Of a DNA stretch of 64,000 nt, positions 1 through 11,813 are shown piece after piece; the stretch's first letter is position 1, and each line of letters begins with the position of its first letter. A program made the translations under genes and the position numbers. The notes under the pieces were generated by a model that was not told the origin of the DNA, did not search any database, and was given only the letters and a program-made list of their open reading frames with translations. The DNA comes from Prostheceraeus crozeri (Eukaryota > Platyhelminthes > Polycladida > Euryleptidae), in assembly GCA_907163375.1 (NCBI GenBank), contig CAJQUW010012673.1, positions 42,047-106,046 of the forward strand. The letters run 5' to 3'.

Positions 1-319
1 TGAAAGAAAACCATTTTATTTTGAAGTTTGAATCAAAGCTCAATAATTGCAGCTAATTTGTACTTCAGGGTTGATTTCACTTTTATTTCATGTGCTTGAG
101 AAGGAGGGTGAGAAATCCTCCGAAATCCACGTATTAGAGATTTATTTTTTACATTCTGTCGTTTTCTCCATCCGGCCTTTGGTACATTAATTTTTGTCTA
201 TATTGTTCTACACATTCAAAATTATCTCTTTTTTAATATATATATATATATTGTGTTTTGATATTATTGTTTCTCTGTACCTTGAAGCACTTCCTCTGCG
301 TGCAAGAAATTTAACTTAC
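1..319 (-). other. start of next FBXO16-like intron
   Basis: Begins with the donor GTAAGTTA of exon 4. A short TA microsatellite lies at about 237-252. Further exons are outside the window. Confidence 0.6.
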
Positions 320-508
320 CATATTCGGTCGCTGCACTTGTAATTCTCTGATCTTGCTAAGATAAAACCGTTTCCACAAATTGGAAGGCGATAATGGGTC
401 AGGATTGAGAAGCAAATATTCCTCAGGTGCCATAAACCATCCTAATCTTGCAGCTTTCGGCATCCAAATTTCATCTGCTTCTGCTAAATATTTCCAGTAC
501 CAGCAAAC
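320..508 (-). CDS. FBXO16: FBXO16-like coding exon 4
   Basis: 63 codons between acceptor TCTTATAG and donor GTAAGTTA, phase 0. It reads VCWYWKYLAEADEIWMPKAA and continues through LWKRFYLSKIRELQ, matching the CWHWKNLAELDQLW and IWKKHYIQMVKEL segments after the F-box in FBXO16. Confidence 0.92.
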
Positions 509-3500
509 CTATAAGATAAAGGTGACAGTGCTTGGAACAACCTTTGTGTGAAGAAATGCAAGTTACCGAAAGAATATTTCGAAGAAAACAAACAGTTCTG
601 CTTCCTATTGAGGGGAGTCCGTTTTGGTTGATGCTGCCAAATTTTATGATGCATTTTTACCAAGCATGATGCTATCCGCCGATGATGGTATGAAGAAACA
701 AAATGTATCTCTTCCATGGAATTAATCATCTCAACTACATCGTTCATTTTTTGTAAATATTGCATAATCGATAATTATCATTATTATCAATATTTGTTTC
801 ACTCATATGATGGAAATTATAAAAAAAAGAAATTAGTGGTTATATTTATATTTTCCTTTATCAACGTATTCAGTCAATGAGAAGGCAACGTTTGAGCCAA
901 TGTTGTTGCATTGAAAATCAATCACAAATTGGGAAGGATCAAGTACAGGATAATTGAAACGTTTTATTTTCAAGGTCTTAACCGATACATTTCGGGAATA
1001 TAAGTGTGTATATTATTGCTCCTTTAATACTTGTGAGCTAGCTTTGCATTACTGCTTTAGATCTTGATCAGGGACATGACTTTGAACTGCATTCACTATA
1101 CTCAAGTCTATACCTATTTTGTTGAGTTATGAGATTCAAAGTGTTTGAATGAATTCACTCTTGAGGACAGTAGCGCTCAGCTACTGAAATATATCAAGCT
1201 CATATACATTAAATCAACTTCACTTTTCCCGAAAATCACAGAAGATTCAAATGTTGACAGATTGATTTGTTGACAGATAAAATGTTGATTCAGAATGCTA
1301 TCAGCCATGATGATGAAATGCAGGATCTTCGCGAAATGCATCGACGAAGACTTCGAAAATCAAAAGTCTTCAATTAACCTATACATTGCTCTTTCCAATC
1401 TTCCACAGTAGACTGCAACTCCTTCAAATCACTTTTCAAATTGTTAGGAAACCCTGGATGCAATATGCAAATAGACAAGAAGAAAATCAAAATAAGCTCA
1501 TTGTGAAATTAGGATTAAAAAACATATGATTCAAGATTCATTAATTGCTCATTAATTTGGAATGACGTGATTATAAAGATGATAGGCGCAGTATCTTTAA
1601 CACAGATTCATTCAGCGTTTTTCTGAAAATGGGCTTTGATGATGACAATCCAAAACTGAATCAGCGTCATGAACAAATTTAATGCGTTATCAGAAATATT
1701 ATGCTCATTACTTTGAAGGTCATTTCACGATGAAATAATATATTATTAATGGGAAAGCTTAGCAGATAACAGTAAGACCAAAATTTAATCGTAGACCGTG
1801 ATGAAGTCATAATTATAGTGGAAAATATTCAAATGTAGATCTTAGGATACCATGTCAAAGGTAATGACAACAAGGCCTCGCTTTTGACCAGGTTCACGAA
1901 TATAATAATAATTTCACGTTCATGTTAGATATGCAACTTTAAAGAGACCCAATTTTGGAATAAAGAATTCATGGCTACCTGTTAACAAAGATTTATTTAC
2001 TCATGAACTGTTTAAGAGTTGATAAAGAAGCTACTGCTACAACCATAATTTGAAAATAATGAAATCGATGTGCCTCTATACATGCGGTCGGTAAATAACG
2101 ATGCATCCTAGCAACCATCAACGTTTACCTGAGCACTTCTACACAGACTCCGAGGATCCAAAAAAGAGAAAATGTAGAGACAAATGACTCGTGGAAGAGT
2201 CCGTGTAAAGTCCAAACGCTGAAGGGGAACACGAGCACGAACGAAATCAACGGCGAATTCAGCTTGTCCTGGTTTACAGCGAACTAGAAGACCCTCCAGC
2301 ATTTTTTTCCTTTGTTCATCGGTCCATTTGTCGAACTGAAAACGGCAACATTATGACAATTCATGGCAAATAAAAAAATCTTTGTTCTACTGATAAGTTC
2401 GAATTAAACGTGTTGATTAGATATCAATGGTCATTGTGTGACACCACAATACATGCAGTAAATGGAGACGAAAATCAAATTACAAGACAAGTTCAGAGCT
2501 GTGTGGGTGAAGTTAATGTGCCATGAGTGAGGGAGAGGGAGAAAATTGAAGATTATGAAAACTGGTTCCGATTCAGGCTAGAAATGATATACATTGTAGA
2601 TGAATTGTTATACGGGATTTTCAGTTGTAATTTATAAAATCCACATCAATCTAAGAATGCGAATTATTTTTGCGCAGCTGCAACCAATGAATAGACATAA
2701 TAAGCTCATGCGCTGACAATGACAAACAGCGATTCAAGGAAAACAATAACAATTATCAAAAACAATTATTCGAATACATTTAAGAAAAGAGATTTACCAT
2801 GAAGACCTAGGGTTTGATTTAATCTAGGATTTTTATCATTTATTAACAACGCCTCTACTATACGAGTTTCAAATTCACTCCGTCCTGTGTAGTATTTAAC
2901 AGAAAAACAATTATTAATGTCATTACTACAGTTTGGACATGTGGTCAGATGGCTACTTACGACTGAGTTACCTCTTATACGTGTATGTTCTTTTATTCTT
3001 TGATGTAATCTCCGTTTAATTTGTCCCAAATATTGGGTATCGGGATCAACCCGACATTCAAAATTATACACAACGCATGATCGCATCAGCTTATTTGTTT
3101 TATCTTTTAGACTAAAATACTGCCCTGTTTAGTTGTTTTAGTCTGAAAGATAAAACAAATAAGCTGATGCGATCATGCGTTGTGTATAATTTTGAATGTC
3201 GGGTTGATCCCGATACCCAATATTTGGGACAAACGAAACGCAGATTACATCAAAGAATAAAAGAACATATGAGGTAACTCAGCCGCAAGTAGCCATCTGA
3301 CCACATGTCCAAACTGTAGTAATGACATTAATAATTGTTTTTCTGTTAAATACACAGGACGGAGTGAATTTGAAACTCGTATAGTAGAAGCGTTGTTAAT
3401 AAATGATAAAACTCCTAGATTAAATCAAACCCTAGGTCTTAACGGTAAATCTCTTTTCTTAAAAGTATCCGAATAATTGTTGTTGTTTTCCTTGAATCGT

Positions 3501-6500
3501 TGTTTGTCATTGTCAGCGTATGAGCTTATTATGGCACATCAATCTGCTTTTGAATATTGTTAATAAAAAATCCATTTTATCGTTTTTACGCATTGAGTTC
3601 GCACATTGTTTACGCACAGTTCATTTTGTACGAACTCCCGGAAAAAAATATAATTTTTTGTCGAGAAGTTAAGTTTATTGCAAAACGTAAACCTTGACGG
3701 GCCTTCGGCGTCCTGCGCCTTCTGAGATGAGGTCGATAGTATAGCGGTGTTAGCAGCCACTGTGTGAAGGTTTATAAAGAATCATGAGTGATATTAAAAA
3801 GTGAGTTGCTAGTCCAATGTGAGGTGACAGAAATGCGCATTCAGACCGTATAAAAGTAATTCGTGCTTCCTATTGATTGTAGGCTTAAGCTGTGTAATTG
3901 CTTTTGCTTCACTGAATGTTGTGTCTCGACTGCTCGTCAGTTTATCAATGAAATCGACCCGGAAATTCCCGATGCCGCCTCTACTATTATGCTTACGCGC
4001 CAAATGATCATAAAAAGAGGTGGTAGAGGAGTGGGCTTCCTTGTGTTCAAGATTACTGGTAATAAATTTGCGGACCTTCTTACCAATATGAAACTCCCCG
4101 CAAATATCGTAGGTGTATTTATACACTATGCACCTATCATTACAATTAAATCTATCTATGCTCCTGCAAACTTCCCCGTCGCATTTACAGTTGGTAGAAA
4201 TATTGCTTTTACTAAAGCGTGTACTTGTTTTTTTTGCCGAATTCAGTGATTAATTTGATCGGTAAATCGTACTTCCTAATGGTTTTATATATCTCACTAT
4301 TACACCTGCCACTGATAAAAGGTAATTTCAAAACCGACATATTCCTAGTATCATAATTATTTTCTTTAGTCTTTGGTTTGAATTTGGTTTTCTTTCTACC
4401 ATCTCTTTTACTGTATCCATTCTCCAATAGAATGTTTAGAACACTTATTTTATCTTATTTGTATTTTGTGCCCACATGCAAGTAGTAGAGTATACCATTT
4501 TTTCAAATGATTTAACACTATGTCAACGTCGCGAAGAATTCGGTCGAGATACTGTGTAAAAGATTGAGTGAAAAAATCCAGAAACAATATTTTGTAACTC
4601 ACTCAGATGTTGCTGTCAAATGAACGAAACGATATTTTTCTCTATTAAACGTCTTTCCTTCTGTACAAATACATGAAGCCGATGATTTATCAGATAAGTT
4701 CCACTAATTCACTCAGGAACTAGTGACGCCTAATTGATTCTTTTACATAATACCTAATTGATTCGCTTTTTCTTCGGCACATTGGATGAAACTCTGGTGG
4801 ATGAACCGAAACAACTGATGGATAAGTTACTTCAGCTCAAAACAGAAGCCAGGAACATGACGGCTAATACAACTAAGACTGGGAAAGTGGAGGAAGTTTT
4901 ACATATGCCTAATATAAAGAGTGAGGAGGGAATTATGAATATTTATGCCCTTTATAGAGTTGTCAATTGTCATAATATTACCATGTTGTGTAAGTCGTAT
5001 ACTCGTACAAATCAATTAAAATAAGAAAACAACAGATTTATAGCCTATTCTGTTCTATATAACCGATTCCCTCGTTAGCAGATCAGAGACTTACCCATTT
5101 ATTCACCAACTGACATCTTTCGTCGAAAATCTGAAAACATAAATTGACTAATTTCGAATGTGTGTAGACATGTCTTGCAGAGGACAGCTTTATTTCAAAA
5201 AACGTATGAAACTACTCTATCCTTGCTCTCAAGTTTCCGTCCTGCATGTCCTGTGCCTCGATGGTTGAAAGAAGGGGAAGCAGGTAGGTCATTCAGTTTT
5301 GGCATTAATAGATAAATACGAGGACATTCCAGTAGGTAGATCTAATAAGCTAGTCTTGCCTGCTCTAACGCAATAAGATGGACAATATGAAATTCACAAT
5401 TTGATCAATTCACTTGAGGACAGAGGAGTCGTGCATAGGAACCTGAGTTTCGAGATTGCAACTAAAGTGTGCGTGGTTCATGGGCTTCGAACTAGGTCGA
5501 CTTTTTGACCTAATCTGAGTCCGATATACAACTGCAGATTCAAAAGAAGAATTGAAAATTGCTCATATATTTCATAAAAGCAAACTCGTAACCTGGTATC
5601 TTGCGAGGGCTACAGGGATAGATTGTTTTACGCATCAGTATACCATCTGATCTTCTGACGGTACCAAGACTTTTTAATGAGACCCCTTGTAAGTTAAATA
5701 AGCATTTACGATTTTAGAGCGTTCATATGTACATGTAGATTTTTGCACTTAACTCCTAAAACTATAGAGCCAATGACCCGATTGAATGATTGACTTAATT
5801 TTTGAGGTAGGCCTCCAGATGTTTCAGTTAGGGTAAAGGGAACATTTTACTTCGACCGCAAATCAAATTTCAAATAGAAAAATTGAGTCAGCCTGCCGAT
5901 TTCCGATCATCGCTTGAATAACAATAAAGTTCGTCCATATTTAGTGATGGACTAATTTTGGCACGCTGACTATTTTTGTTTTGCGATTTGAAGAGATTGG
6001 CTGAGATAGCTCATAGAAACGAAATGCTCCTCTTACTACATCATGCATCGAATGGAGTGCTTGTCGTCATGCACACATATAACTGCGAATCACAGTCAGA
6101 ACTTCGTTAAACCAGACGTTTACGTCCACAAAATCAACATCGAAAATATTTGGCGTAATGGCAAGCGGAAATTCAAGTCAAATCTAGGTGTTCACTCATG
6201 TTAGTCGGTCATTTGGAGGAGTTCACGTGAAGAGAACGATGCAGTAAGACTATTGATGATACATTCTACAACCTTCTTTTAGCTGCATGGCATGTGTTCT
6301 AAATATGGAATTTTGGATGAGCTCATCTTCTAACTGTCGGGACCGCAGGGACCACACTCATCATTGCACACATTTAGCCTTTTTCGGCCAACTAACTCTC
6401 ATTTAACAAACGACGACTTCATCCGCTTTCAGTGAGAATTCATCACAAGCTCTTCACGGCAACGTTGTGTCGAACAGTAAGAGGCCACAAATCAAAAGAA

Positions 6501-7598
6501 AGCAGTTGGAATATTTTTTTGGCCAACCGAAGCGAGTCTATTCAAACTTTTCTCAAACCACAATTTCGAATTGAATCGAATGTCAAAAAAGGACAGCCGA
6601 TTCATGAATCGAATCGCGTCGACAAGTTGTCTTGATCAGAGCGCCCTCGTCGCCTCGTCGTCAGCAAAAGAAATATACTAAGCCTATGTCTGCATTGAGA
6701 TTTTGATAATCAGCAAAAGGGAAGCACCCCTCCATTGATCCCTACGTCTACGTCCCTGATGTTGCACACATGTTGGACTTCCTTTCATGTTGATTCAAAT
6801 GCTTCACTGCCTTTCTTTGAAAAAAACTATTTCACTGAACTCTCCATAATGTATGTCCTTCAATCCTAAGAGGTCATATGTTCATAGTTCCAATGTCAAC
6901 ACAAATAAAGGTTCATTTACTTTCATGGCATTTTAGTTATCTGGATAAGACAAAACTGTGCTTAAATGCAAGTGTGAGCGTGAGCAGTTCCAACATTAGG
7001 CTATACGGTAGCTAAGATTTCATGCATGTATTTATCAAGAAAAGGAACATTCATTAAAATTTAGAAGTATATATAGTTCTGTAAGTTAATATCGAACACG
7101 TAAGTACAAGAGAACATGCAATGATGAGAAAAATAGAAACATATGCACCATGCCAGTCTGAGAAAACATCAAATCTATTGCGGCATTCGTCAAATGCCGA
7201 TGAGCTGCCGAAAGTGACTATTCAGCGCTGAAAATTTCCGCCAGTGATGGATGCAAGCTCGTTGGTGTAATCAATGATGAAATGTCACTAAAATGAAAAT
7301 ATTAACATTCAAAACGGATCTCATTCAATGATACATGTGCACATTCATTTTGAAACAGAAATCAATATTCAGATGATGTAAATGTCCTATCCCGTTGACT
7401 TTGAAAATCATTTGAGACGCGCATTCATGGGTATACCGGTACTGTATTTCCATTTCCAATTACCGGCAGCTTGTCTAGAACAATCTACATCGACACGATT
7501 GATAAAGCTTTTCGACAATTCTGAGTCACCTTATTATTTGTGTCTTCATTGCTTAACGGAGTCCAAGAACTTTTCACAGTCTTTTTCACAGTAGACAT
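320..7598 (-). CDS. FBXO16: F-box only protein 16-like gene, 5' part (four coding exons)
   Basis: Seen: four minus-strand exons, 7530-7598, 5095-5130, 2129-2335 and 320-508, all joined in phase 0 with GT..AG introns, give 167 residues and continue beyond the left edge. The protein reads SSWTPLSNE, then IFDERCQLVNKW, then FDKWTDEQRKKML, then the F-box LPRVICLYIFSFLDPRSLCR, then CWYWKYLAEADEIWMPK. From memory, vertebrate FBXO16 has the same blocks in the same order (STWTPLN, FEERR..KW, FDKWTD, FSFLDPRSLCRCAQV, WHWKNLAELDQLW). Known of the family: the F-box binds SKP1 and recruits substrates to an SCF ubiquitin ligase in nucleus or cytoplasm. Inferred: same role here; substrate unknown. The start ATG is 7598-7596, just ahead of the conserved WTPL block. 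The downstream C-terminal exons lie outside the window. The neighbour on the right is transcribed in the opposite direction. Confidence 0.9.
509..2128 (-). other. FBXO16-like intron 3
   Basis: 1,620 bp of AT-rich sequence between the F-box exon and the next exon. I see no repeat, RNA gene or coding remnant. Short frames here are chance. Confidence 0.7.
2129..2335 (-). CDS. FBXO16: FBXO16-like coding exon 3 (F-box)
   Basis: 69 codons, acceptor GTTTTCAG and donor GTAAACG, phase 0 at both ends. It holds FDKWTDEQRKKMLEGLL and the F-box core LPRVICLYIFSFLDPRSLCR, almost identical to the vertebrate protein. Confidence 0.93.
2697..3533. repeat. head-to-head inverted pair of Penelope-like GIY-YIG segments
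   Basis: Left arm about 2697-3116 and right arm about 3136-3533 are near-identical inverted copies around a spacer of about 20 bp. Each arm carries a GIY-YIG endonuclease end: the left, on the minus strand, reads VVYNFECRVDPDTQYLGQ and RRLHQRIKEH; the right reads the same on the plus strand. Partial inverted copies are known for Penelope-like elements. Both are fossils. Confidence 0.8.
3590..4430 (-). mobile_element. Penelope-like element fragment (end of RT and GIY-YIG part), broken
   Basis: On the minus strand, 4427-4212 encodes the block LPFISGRCNSEIYKTIRKYD that typically ends the Penelope reverse transcriptase region. It is followed (about 4190-3809) by a cysteine cluster (CKCDGEVC) and a GIY-YIG-like block (VYKYTYDICGEFHIGKK). 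The 3' flank near 3690-3760 carries GAAGGCGCAGGACGCCGAAG, of the kind seen downstream of these elements. The reading frame is not continuous; this is a fossil. It lies in FBXO16-like intron 2. Confidence 0.7.
4758..5024 (+). other. unrecognised open frame inside FBXO16-like intron 2
   Basis: An 88-codon plus-strand frame, antisense to the host gene, with a charged stretch (TLDETLVDEPKQLMDK). No family recognised, no clear splice sites. Probably chance or part of an old repeat. Confidence 0.2.
5095..5130 (-). CDS. FBXO16: FBXO16-like micro-exon 2 (36 nt)
   Basis: Acceptor TTTTCAG, 12 codons IFDERCQLVNKW, donor GTAAGTC; both junctions are phase 0. It matches the FEERRALLGKW block that directly precedes FDKWTD in vertebrate FBXO16, which is why so short an exon can be called. 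Confidence 0.88.
5131..7529 (-). other. FBXO16-like intron 1
   Basis: 2,399 bp between coding exons 1 and 2, with GTGACT donor and TTTTCAG acceptor. Short open frames on the plus strand here have no recognisable content. I see no repeat or RNA gene, apart from a small GCGGCATT/AATGCCG hairpin near 7190. Confidence 0.7.
7530..7598 (-). CDS. FBXO16: FBXO16-like coding exon 1
   Basis: 23 codons from ATG (7598-7596) to AAG, followed by the donor GTGACT. It carries the conserved SSWTPLSNE block near the N-terminus. No TATA box or CpG island is evident upstream, so the transcription start is not placed. Confidence 0.82.
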
Positions 7599-9350
7599 GT
7601 CACAAACAATATAACAAATAGGCAGAAAATATCAACAATATTTAAAAAATCTGTAAATAGGATGCATCAAGAATCACAATGGCTAAACACAATTTGACCA
7701 CCATTCATTTTGAGCACTTAGAAACACAGTTATACAATCGCAACCTAATCGGTCTTTACAGGTGCATGCTGATGCGAAGTGCCTGTCATGCGGCCACTAG
7801 TGCAGAAGCTAAAGCAACTGCCACTGACATTGTCCAAACCATGGAAATCAATTTTTTTAGCATGTTGAGGCTAGTGGGACTTGATCAGACATGAACTGTT
7901 TGATGATGAAAATTTCAACTGCTTTGACGCTCTGTGTCATTGTCACTAGACCTCAATAAGATTCATATGTCCCCAAAAAATGTCAATTTCTATTAACAGT
8001 CATAGTTTTGTCACCACGTGGACATGAAGACGCATTGTACCTAATGTAATTACTCTGGCTCTAGTTCCTTTTTGGCATCGAATTTTCGGACTTCAAGGCA
8101 TGCACTTCAATCCTTTGTTCCTAGCGTGACCCTTCATCATTAGAGAAACTGAGCTATTGGAACTTGACTTGCATTATAATTCTTGAGCAGCTCATGGAGA
8201 CAAATGATAGTACTTCCGCATTTACTATAAGTTTGATGTAGATGTTAGCGGCATTCCCTACTTTTCACTTGATTCCATGACTGACGAGTCGACTGGCGAA
8301 TCGCTATGGCCATAGAGATACTCACTCTATGCTGATTTGTTCTCCTGGTTTTTTGCCTGTTCGATATCGTGGTATACAAGCATCATCATCTTGCAATGGT
8401 CTTTTTTTCATTCACAGTCAAGTATCAGTTGAAATTCTTTACCTTGTCTACATTCTTAGTGTGACTGACTTCGATATTCAGGCTTGGGTCTGACACAAGA
8501 AAGGTTCACAGTCTTCTACGCAATGTTTGATTTATTTTTGGGTACAGCTGGTTGCTCATGTAGCATTTTCCCGGTTGTTTTACTTCTATATTTTCAAAAA
8601 TAGTAGCATTATCACAATAAGTGTCTAAAAATATATTTGATGTCCAATAATTCCCGAATTTTGGACAGTGATTCTATTATCTTCTTGAATGAATTGATGA
8701 ATATAATCTTGAAGAAGCTGTGTATACATAGAAGTAATTTATCCGGTGGAATTTTATTCGATAATAATCTTTATTCATAGTTCGCTCTTTCACGTCGATG
8801 TCCATCAGTTAGCAAATACCATGTAGCAGGTAGTTAGCTGTTGACAACTTCTTAAAACCACAATCTGCTGTTGTATTTTAGCTAAAAGTTCTGATTTTCT
8901 ATACATTGTATGTCTGATGCAAATTTCTGAGGCAGTCACTGGTGTCAAATTGTGTTATTGATCAACTGATTAGATAAGTTGCTCTCTTGTTGCACTTACA
9001 CTGCTGAATATTTGTATTCCACTAATGAGTATTAAGTCACAGAATATGTATGCCTCGCATGTAAACCAAAATTGCTTCCGTTTCTCTATTAATGGTGCAT
9101 GAAGACAGCTTCATCAATTGTTGCATGATGAAATCTTTCAATTTGCCTCTAGTTCTCATGATTAGTAATTGCATAAGAAACTGACTTTTAAACCGCACGT
9201 TGGTTTTATTTGATTTCTCAATTCAGGTTCGACCGATGTAGCACACCAGTGTGTGTAGATCTAAGCATACTCCATTCAATTTCCCATTCTAAAGGTTCAG
9301 ACTGCTAGACTAAGCTGCTGAGATGAAATATTCAAGTGCCTAATGAAACA
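7599..9350. other. intergenic, nothing recognised
   Basis: AT-rich sequence upstream of the FBXO16-like start. An open frame at 7679-7894 has no recognisable content. No RNA gene, repeat or promoter motif I can defend. Confidence 0.5.
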
Positions 9351-10322
9351 CAGACCTGCCAACTGTCCCGGAAAAGTCCTTGATTTTGGAGCTGTCCCGG
9401 ATGTCCCGGAAAAGTTAAAATGCTGTCCCGGATTTTGAATTTATTAACCTAAGATGAATTCTAGATCGTTTAAGAACGCATATTTCAAAAATTTGCGCTG
9501 CGCGCGCAATCCTAAGATAAGGAAACATGCATGATGATGAAGTTTGCAGATTTCTTAGTGGCATTGTCTTTTCACGCTGATGTCTTTTATTAATCATTTT
9601 GCAGCCCGGATGTATTTCCTTCTATCGAGTTTAAAAAGGTTTTTAAATTCATTGCACGGCATCCTAGATAAAAGCGTCCGTAGCCTTGATCTTAGAGTTT
9701 GGTTTCTCGAACCTATGGGTAGGAATCTGAATTTAACCAACGACAGATTTAACTGTTAGGATTTCAAGAGTTGCTCTATATCGAAATGTTTATTCATTCG
9801 ATCATTTGCATCATAATCGACAAAATTCGCCAAGTCTTGTAGACCTCTAGTTAACATTTTTATGGTCCACAGTTGCCTTGCTGTTATGAAATAGACGTAT
9901 TTATCATTTATACAAGCATGGGATTTTTCCGCTATTCCGGCTTTTTCGGCTTTTTGAAATCATTTTGATAATTTCGTTTGATAAGCAAAATATGCTAGTC
10001 TCTGTGGAAATTTTCGGTTGGCTTCACAAAATCGGCGAAAAGAACAAGAACATCGTCGTCGCTTCTGGATGAAAAGAAGTCCTACTCTGAACTTGCATTC
10101 ATTAGATGTAGTGTCAAAAGCTGCGTCAAAGAAAATGTCTTCTAAAATACTGAAGCGTGCCTTGAAGAAACACACTTCTTCCCTTGCTAAGCGTGCTAAG
10201 ATTTCTAACTAGACCCACTTTTTCATATACATTTGTACCTACGTACCTACTATGAATTTCCATTTTTACTGCTCATCTATGTACATGTAGGTTCTTACTT
10301 GAATTCGATTATTTTTTTGTTT

Positions 10323-10640
10323 TTGGGGGGAGGGGGTCCGTGGCCCTGGGGTGTAGTGATGTTGGATGCGGTGGTACGCGAATAAGAGGGGGGTGGGAGG
10401 GTGCGGGGGTTATGGGTGGGGTCTGCTTTCGATTGTTGTTGTTTACTCGTTTCTTTATATTTATTTCTTTTGTTTGCTTATTGGTGTGCTTGTTCATATT
10501 ACACTTCATTTTATTTGTTTTGTTTTATTTTTATTTTTTTTTAAAGGTGCTTTTTCTTATTTCTTTTCTTTTTTCCTTCATTCTGAATTTTTTTTATTTT
10601 CTTATACTTACATTTAACATATTCTAAATTGTGTAAATAC
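10323..10640 (+). repeat. G-run tract followed by T-rich tract
   Basis: 10324-10421 holds many runs of three or more G (GGGGGGAGGGGG, GGGTGGGAGGGTGCGGGGG), enough for several G-quadruplex foldings on the plus strand. It is followed to about 10640 by a T-dominated tract. The strand asymmetry is unlike the surroundings. Confidence 0.6.
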
Positions 10641-10964
10641 CCATGTATTTTAATTATTATATTAAGTCATATAAATAGTTAAAAAGTAAAGACCTGTGTT
10701 AAATATTAAGCCTTTTAATTAGACGATTTCTAGGCTTTCTGGGGAATTATAACCTCAAAATTTTTTGCCGCTTCGCGGCAATTATAGGCTCGCTAAACGC
10801 TCGCCATGCGCCGCTGATTCAGCTACTCTTTAAAAATCCGGCTTTTTATAATTGGTTCAATCCCATGTCTGTTAATAAATGATATTTTTCTACTTTTGAT
10901 TCCAAATCATAAATGGAGTTGAAAAGCTGATGAAATGGGGTTGCTACTCGACCATTTTGGTAAT

Positions 10965-11374
10965 ACCCTAATACCCCGCATATAGGACGCACTTTTTTCT
11001 TTCAGAAGTTGACCTAGAAGCCCAGGTTGCGTCTTATCCATTGACACCTTTATTATAAAAAAATAATGCATTTATCAAAAATCAAAAATTTCCTATAAAC
11101 ATTTCATACTTGCAATATTTGTCAATATTTATCGATATATCAATATTTTTGACTGACAGGATGAGGGAGTCATGAATCAGCACACACTGCGATCGTAGCA
11201 ATTGAATGGAGATGACTTAACTTAATGACACCGTTTCTATAAAAAATAATGGAAATTAAGGATTAAAATTAGGATGCGTCCTATACGCAGGCACACAGTC
11301 TTTCCATCGCTTTTGGGTCAAATATTCACTGCGTCCTATACATGGTATCGTACTGTACGCGGGTAGTTACGGTA
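10965..11374. repeat. probable MITE with imperfect inverted ends
   Basis: TACCCTAATACCCCGC at the left and the complement of TACCGTAACTACCCGC at the right, each followed inward by TATAGGACGCA. About 410 bp, no coding content. Target duplication unclear. Confidence 0.5.
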
Positions 11375-11404
11375 ATAAAATTTGTCCCGGATTTTCATGT
11401 TTCA

Positions 11405-11786
11405 CAGGGATGCAAGACTTCCGGATTTTTGACCAAGATTTCATTGGGTCTCGGGATTCGTTGAAAAATGCCATAAAAATTAAGGGGGTAACCCCTAGAC
11501 CTATACTTTCTCAGACGCAGGTATGAACATGATTTCAGTTAAAATGTGCAGCGTACATGTACGTATGCCGGTATAGTCACCTCTGAAGATATTATCTTGT
11601 CACTTCAAATGCTGAGGTGTGAAGGTATGACAGGGATGTGCGTGCGTGGGATGTATGTGCGGAATGACAGGGACCATGGCTGGGCCACCTTTATCTAAAT
11701 CATTGAAATTTTTAAGTTAGTAGTAAGTAAAAGGCGCATCCTAGCTCATTTTCCGGATTTTTCATCAATTTGCACTTGCATCCCTG
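11405..11786. mobile_element. CAG-ended non-autonomous element, 6-bp duplication (inner)
   Basis: 382 bp with perfect 12-bp ends CAGGGATGCAAG and a sub-terminal CCGGATTTTT motif on both sides, flanked by GTTTCA (11399-11404 and 11787-11792). It interrupts the right end of the 9351-11807 element, so it is younger. Confidence 0.78.
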
Positions 11787-11813
11787 GTTTCAAGGTTGGC
11801 AGGTCTGGAAACA

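Larger units (their letters stand above)
9351..11807. mobile_element. CAG-ended hAT-like element with 6-bp duplication (outer)
   Basis: Ends are CAGACCTGCCAAC (9351) and its reverse complement (to 11807), flanked on both sides by GAAACA (9345-9350 and 11808-11813). The repeated phrase GTCCCGGATTTT occurs near both ends. No transposase is visible; a basic 64-codon plus-strand frame (10018-10212, with RRKEQEHRRRFW) is the only protein-like content. It hosts a second element (11405-11786) and probably a third (10965-11374). CAG ends suggest the hAT superfamily, but typical hAT duplications are 8 bp. Confidence 0.72.

Noticed and set aside
3690-3760. Hammerhead ribozyme in the Penelope-like 3' flank
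   Set aside because: A GGCG..CGCC stem with GAAG beside it is suggestive, but the conserved CUGANGA and GAAA cores are not present in order.
7382-7594. Plus-strand 70-codon frame
   Set aside because: It is antisense to FBXO16-like coding exon 1, whose conserved WTPL block and donor are convincing.
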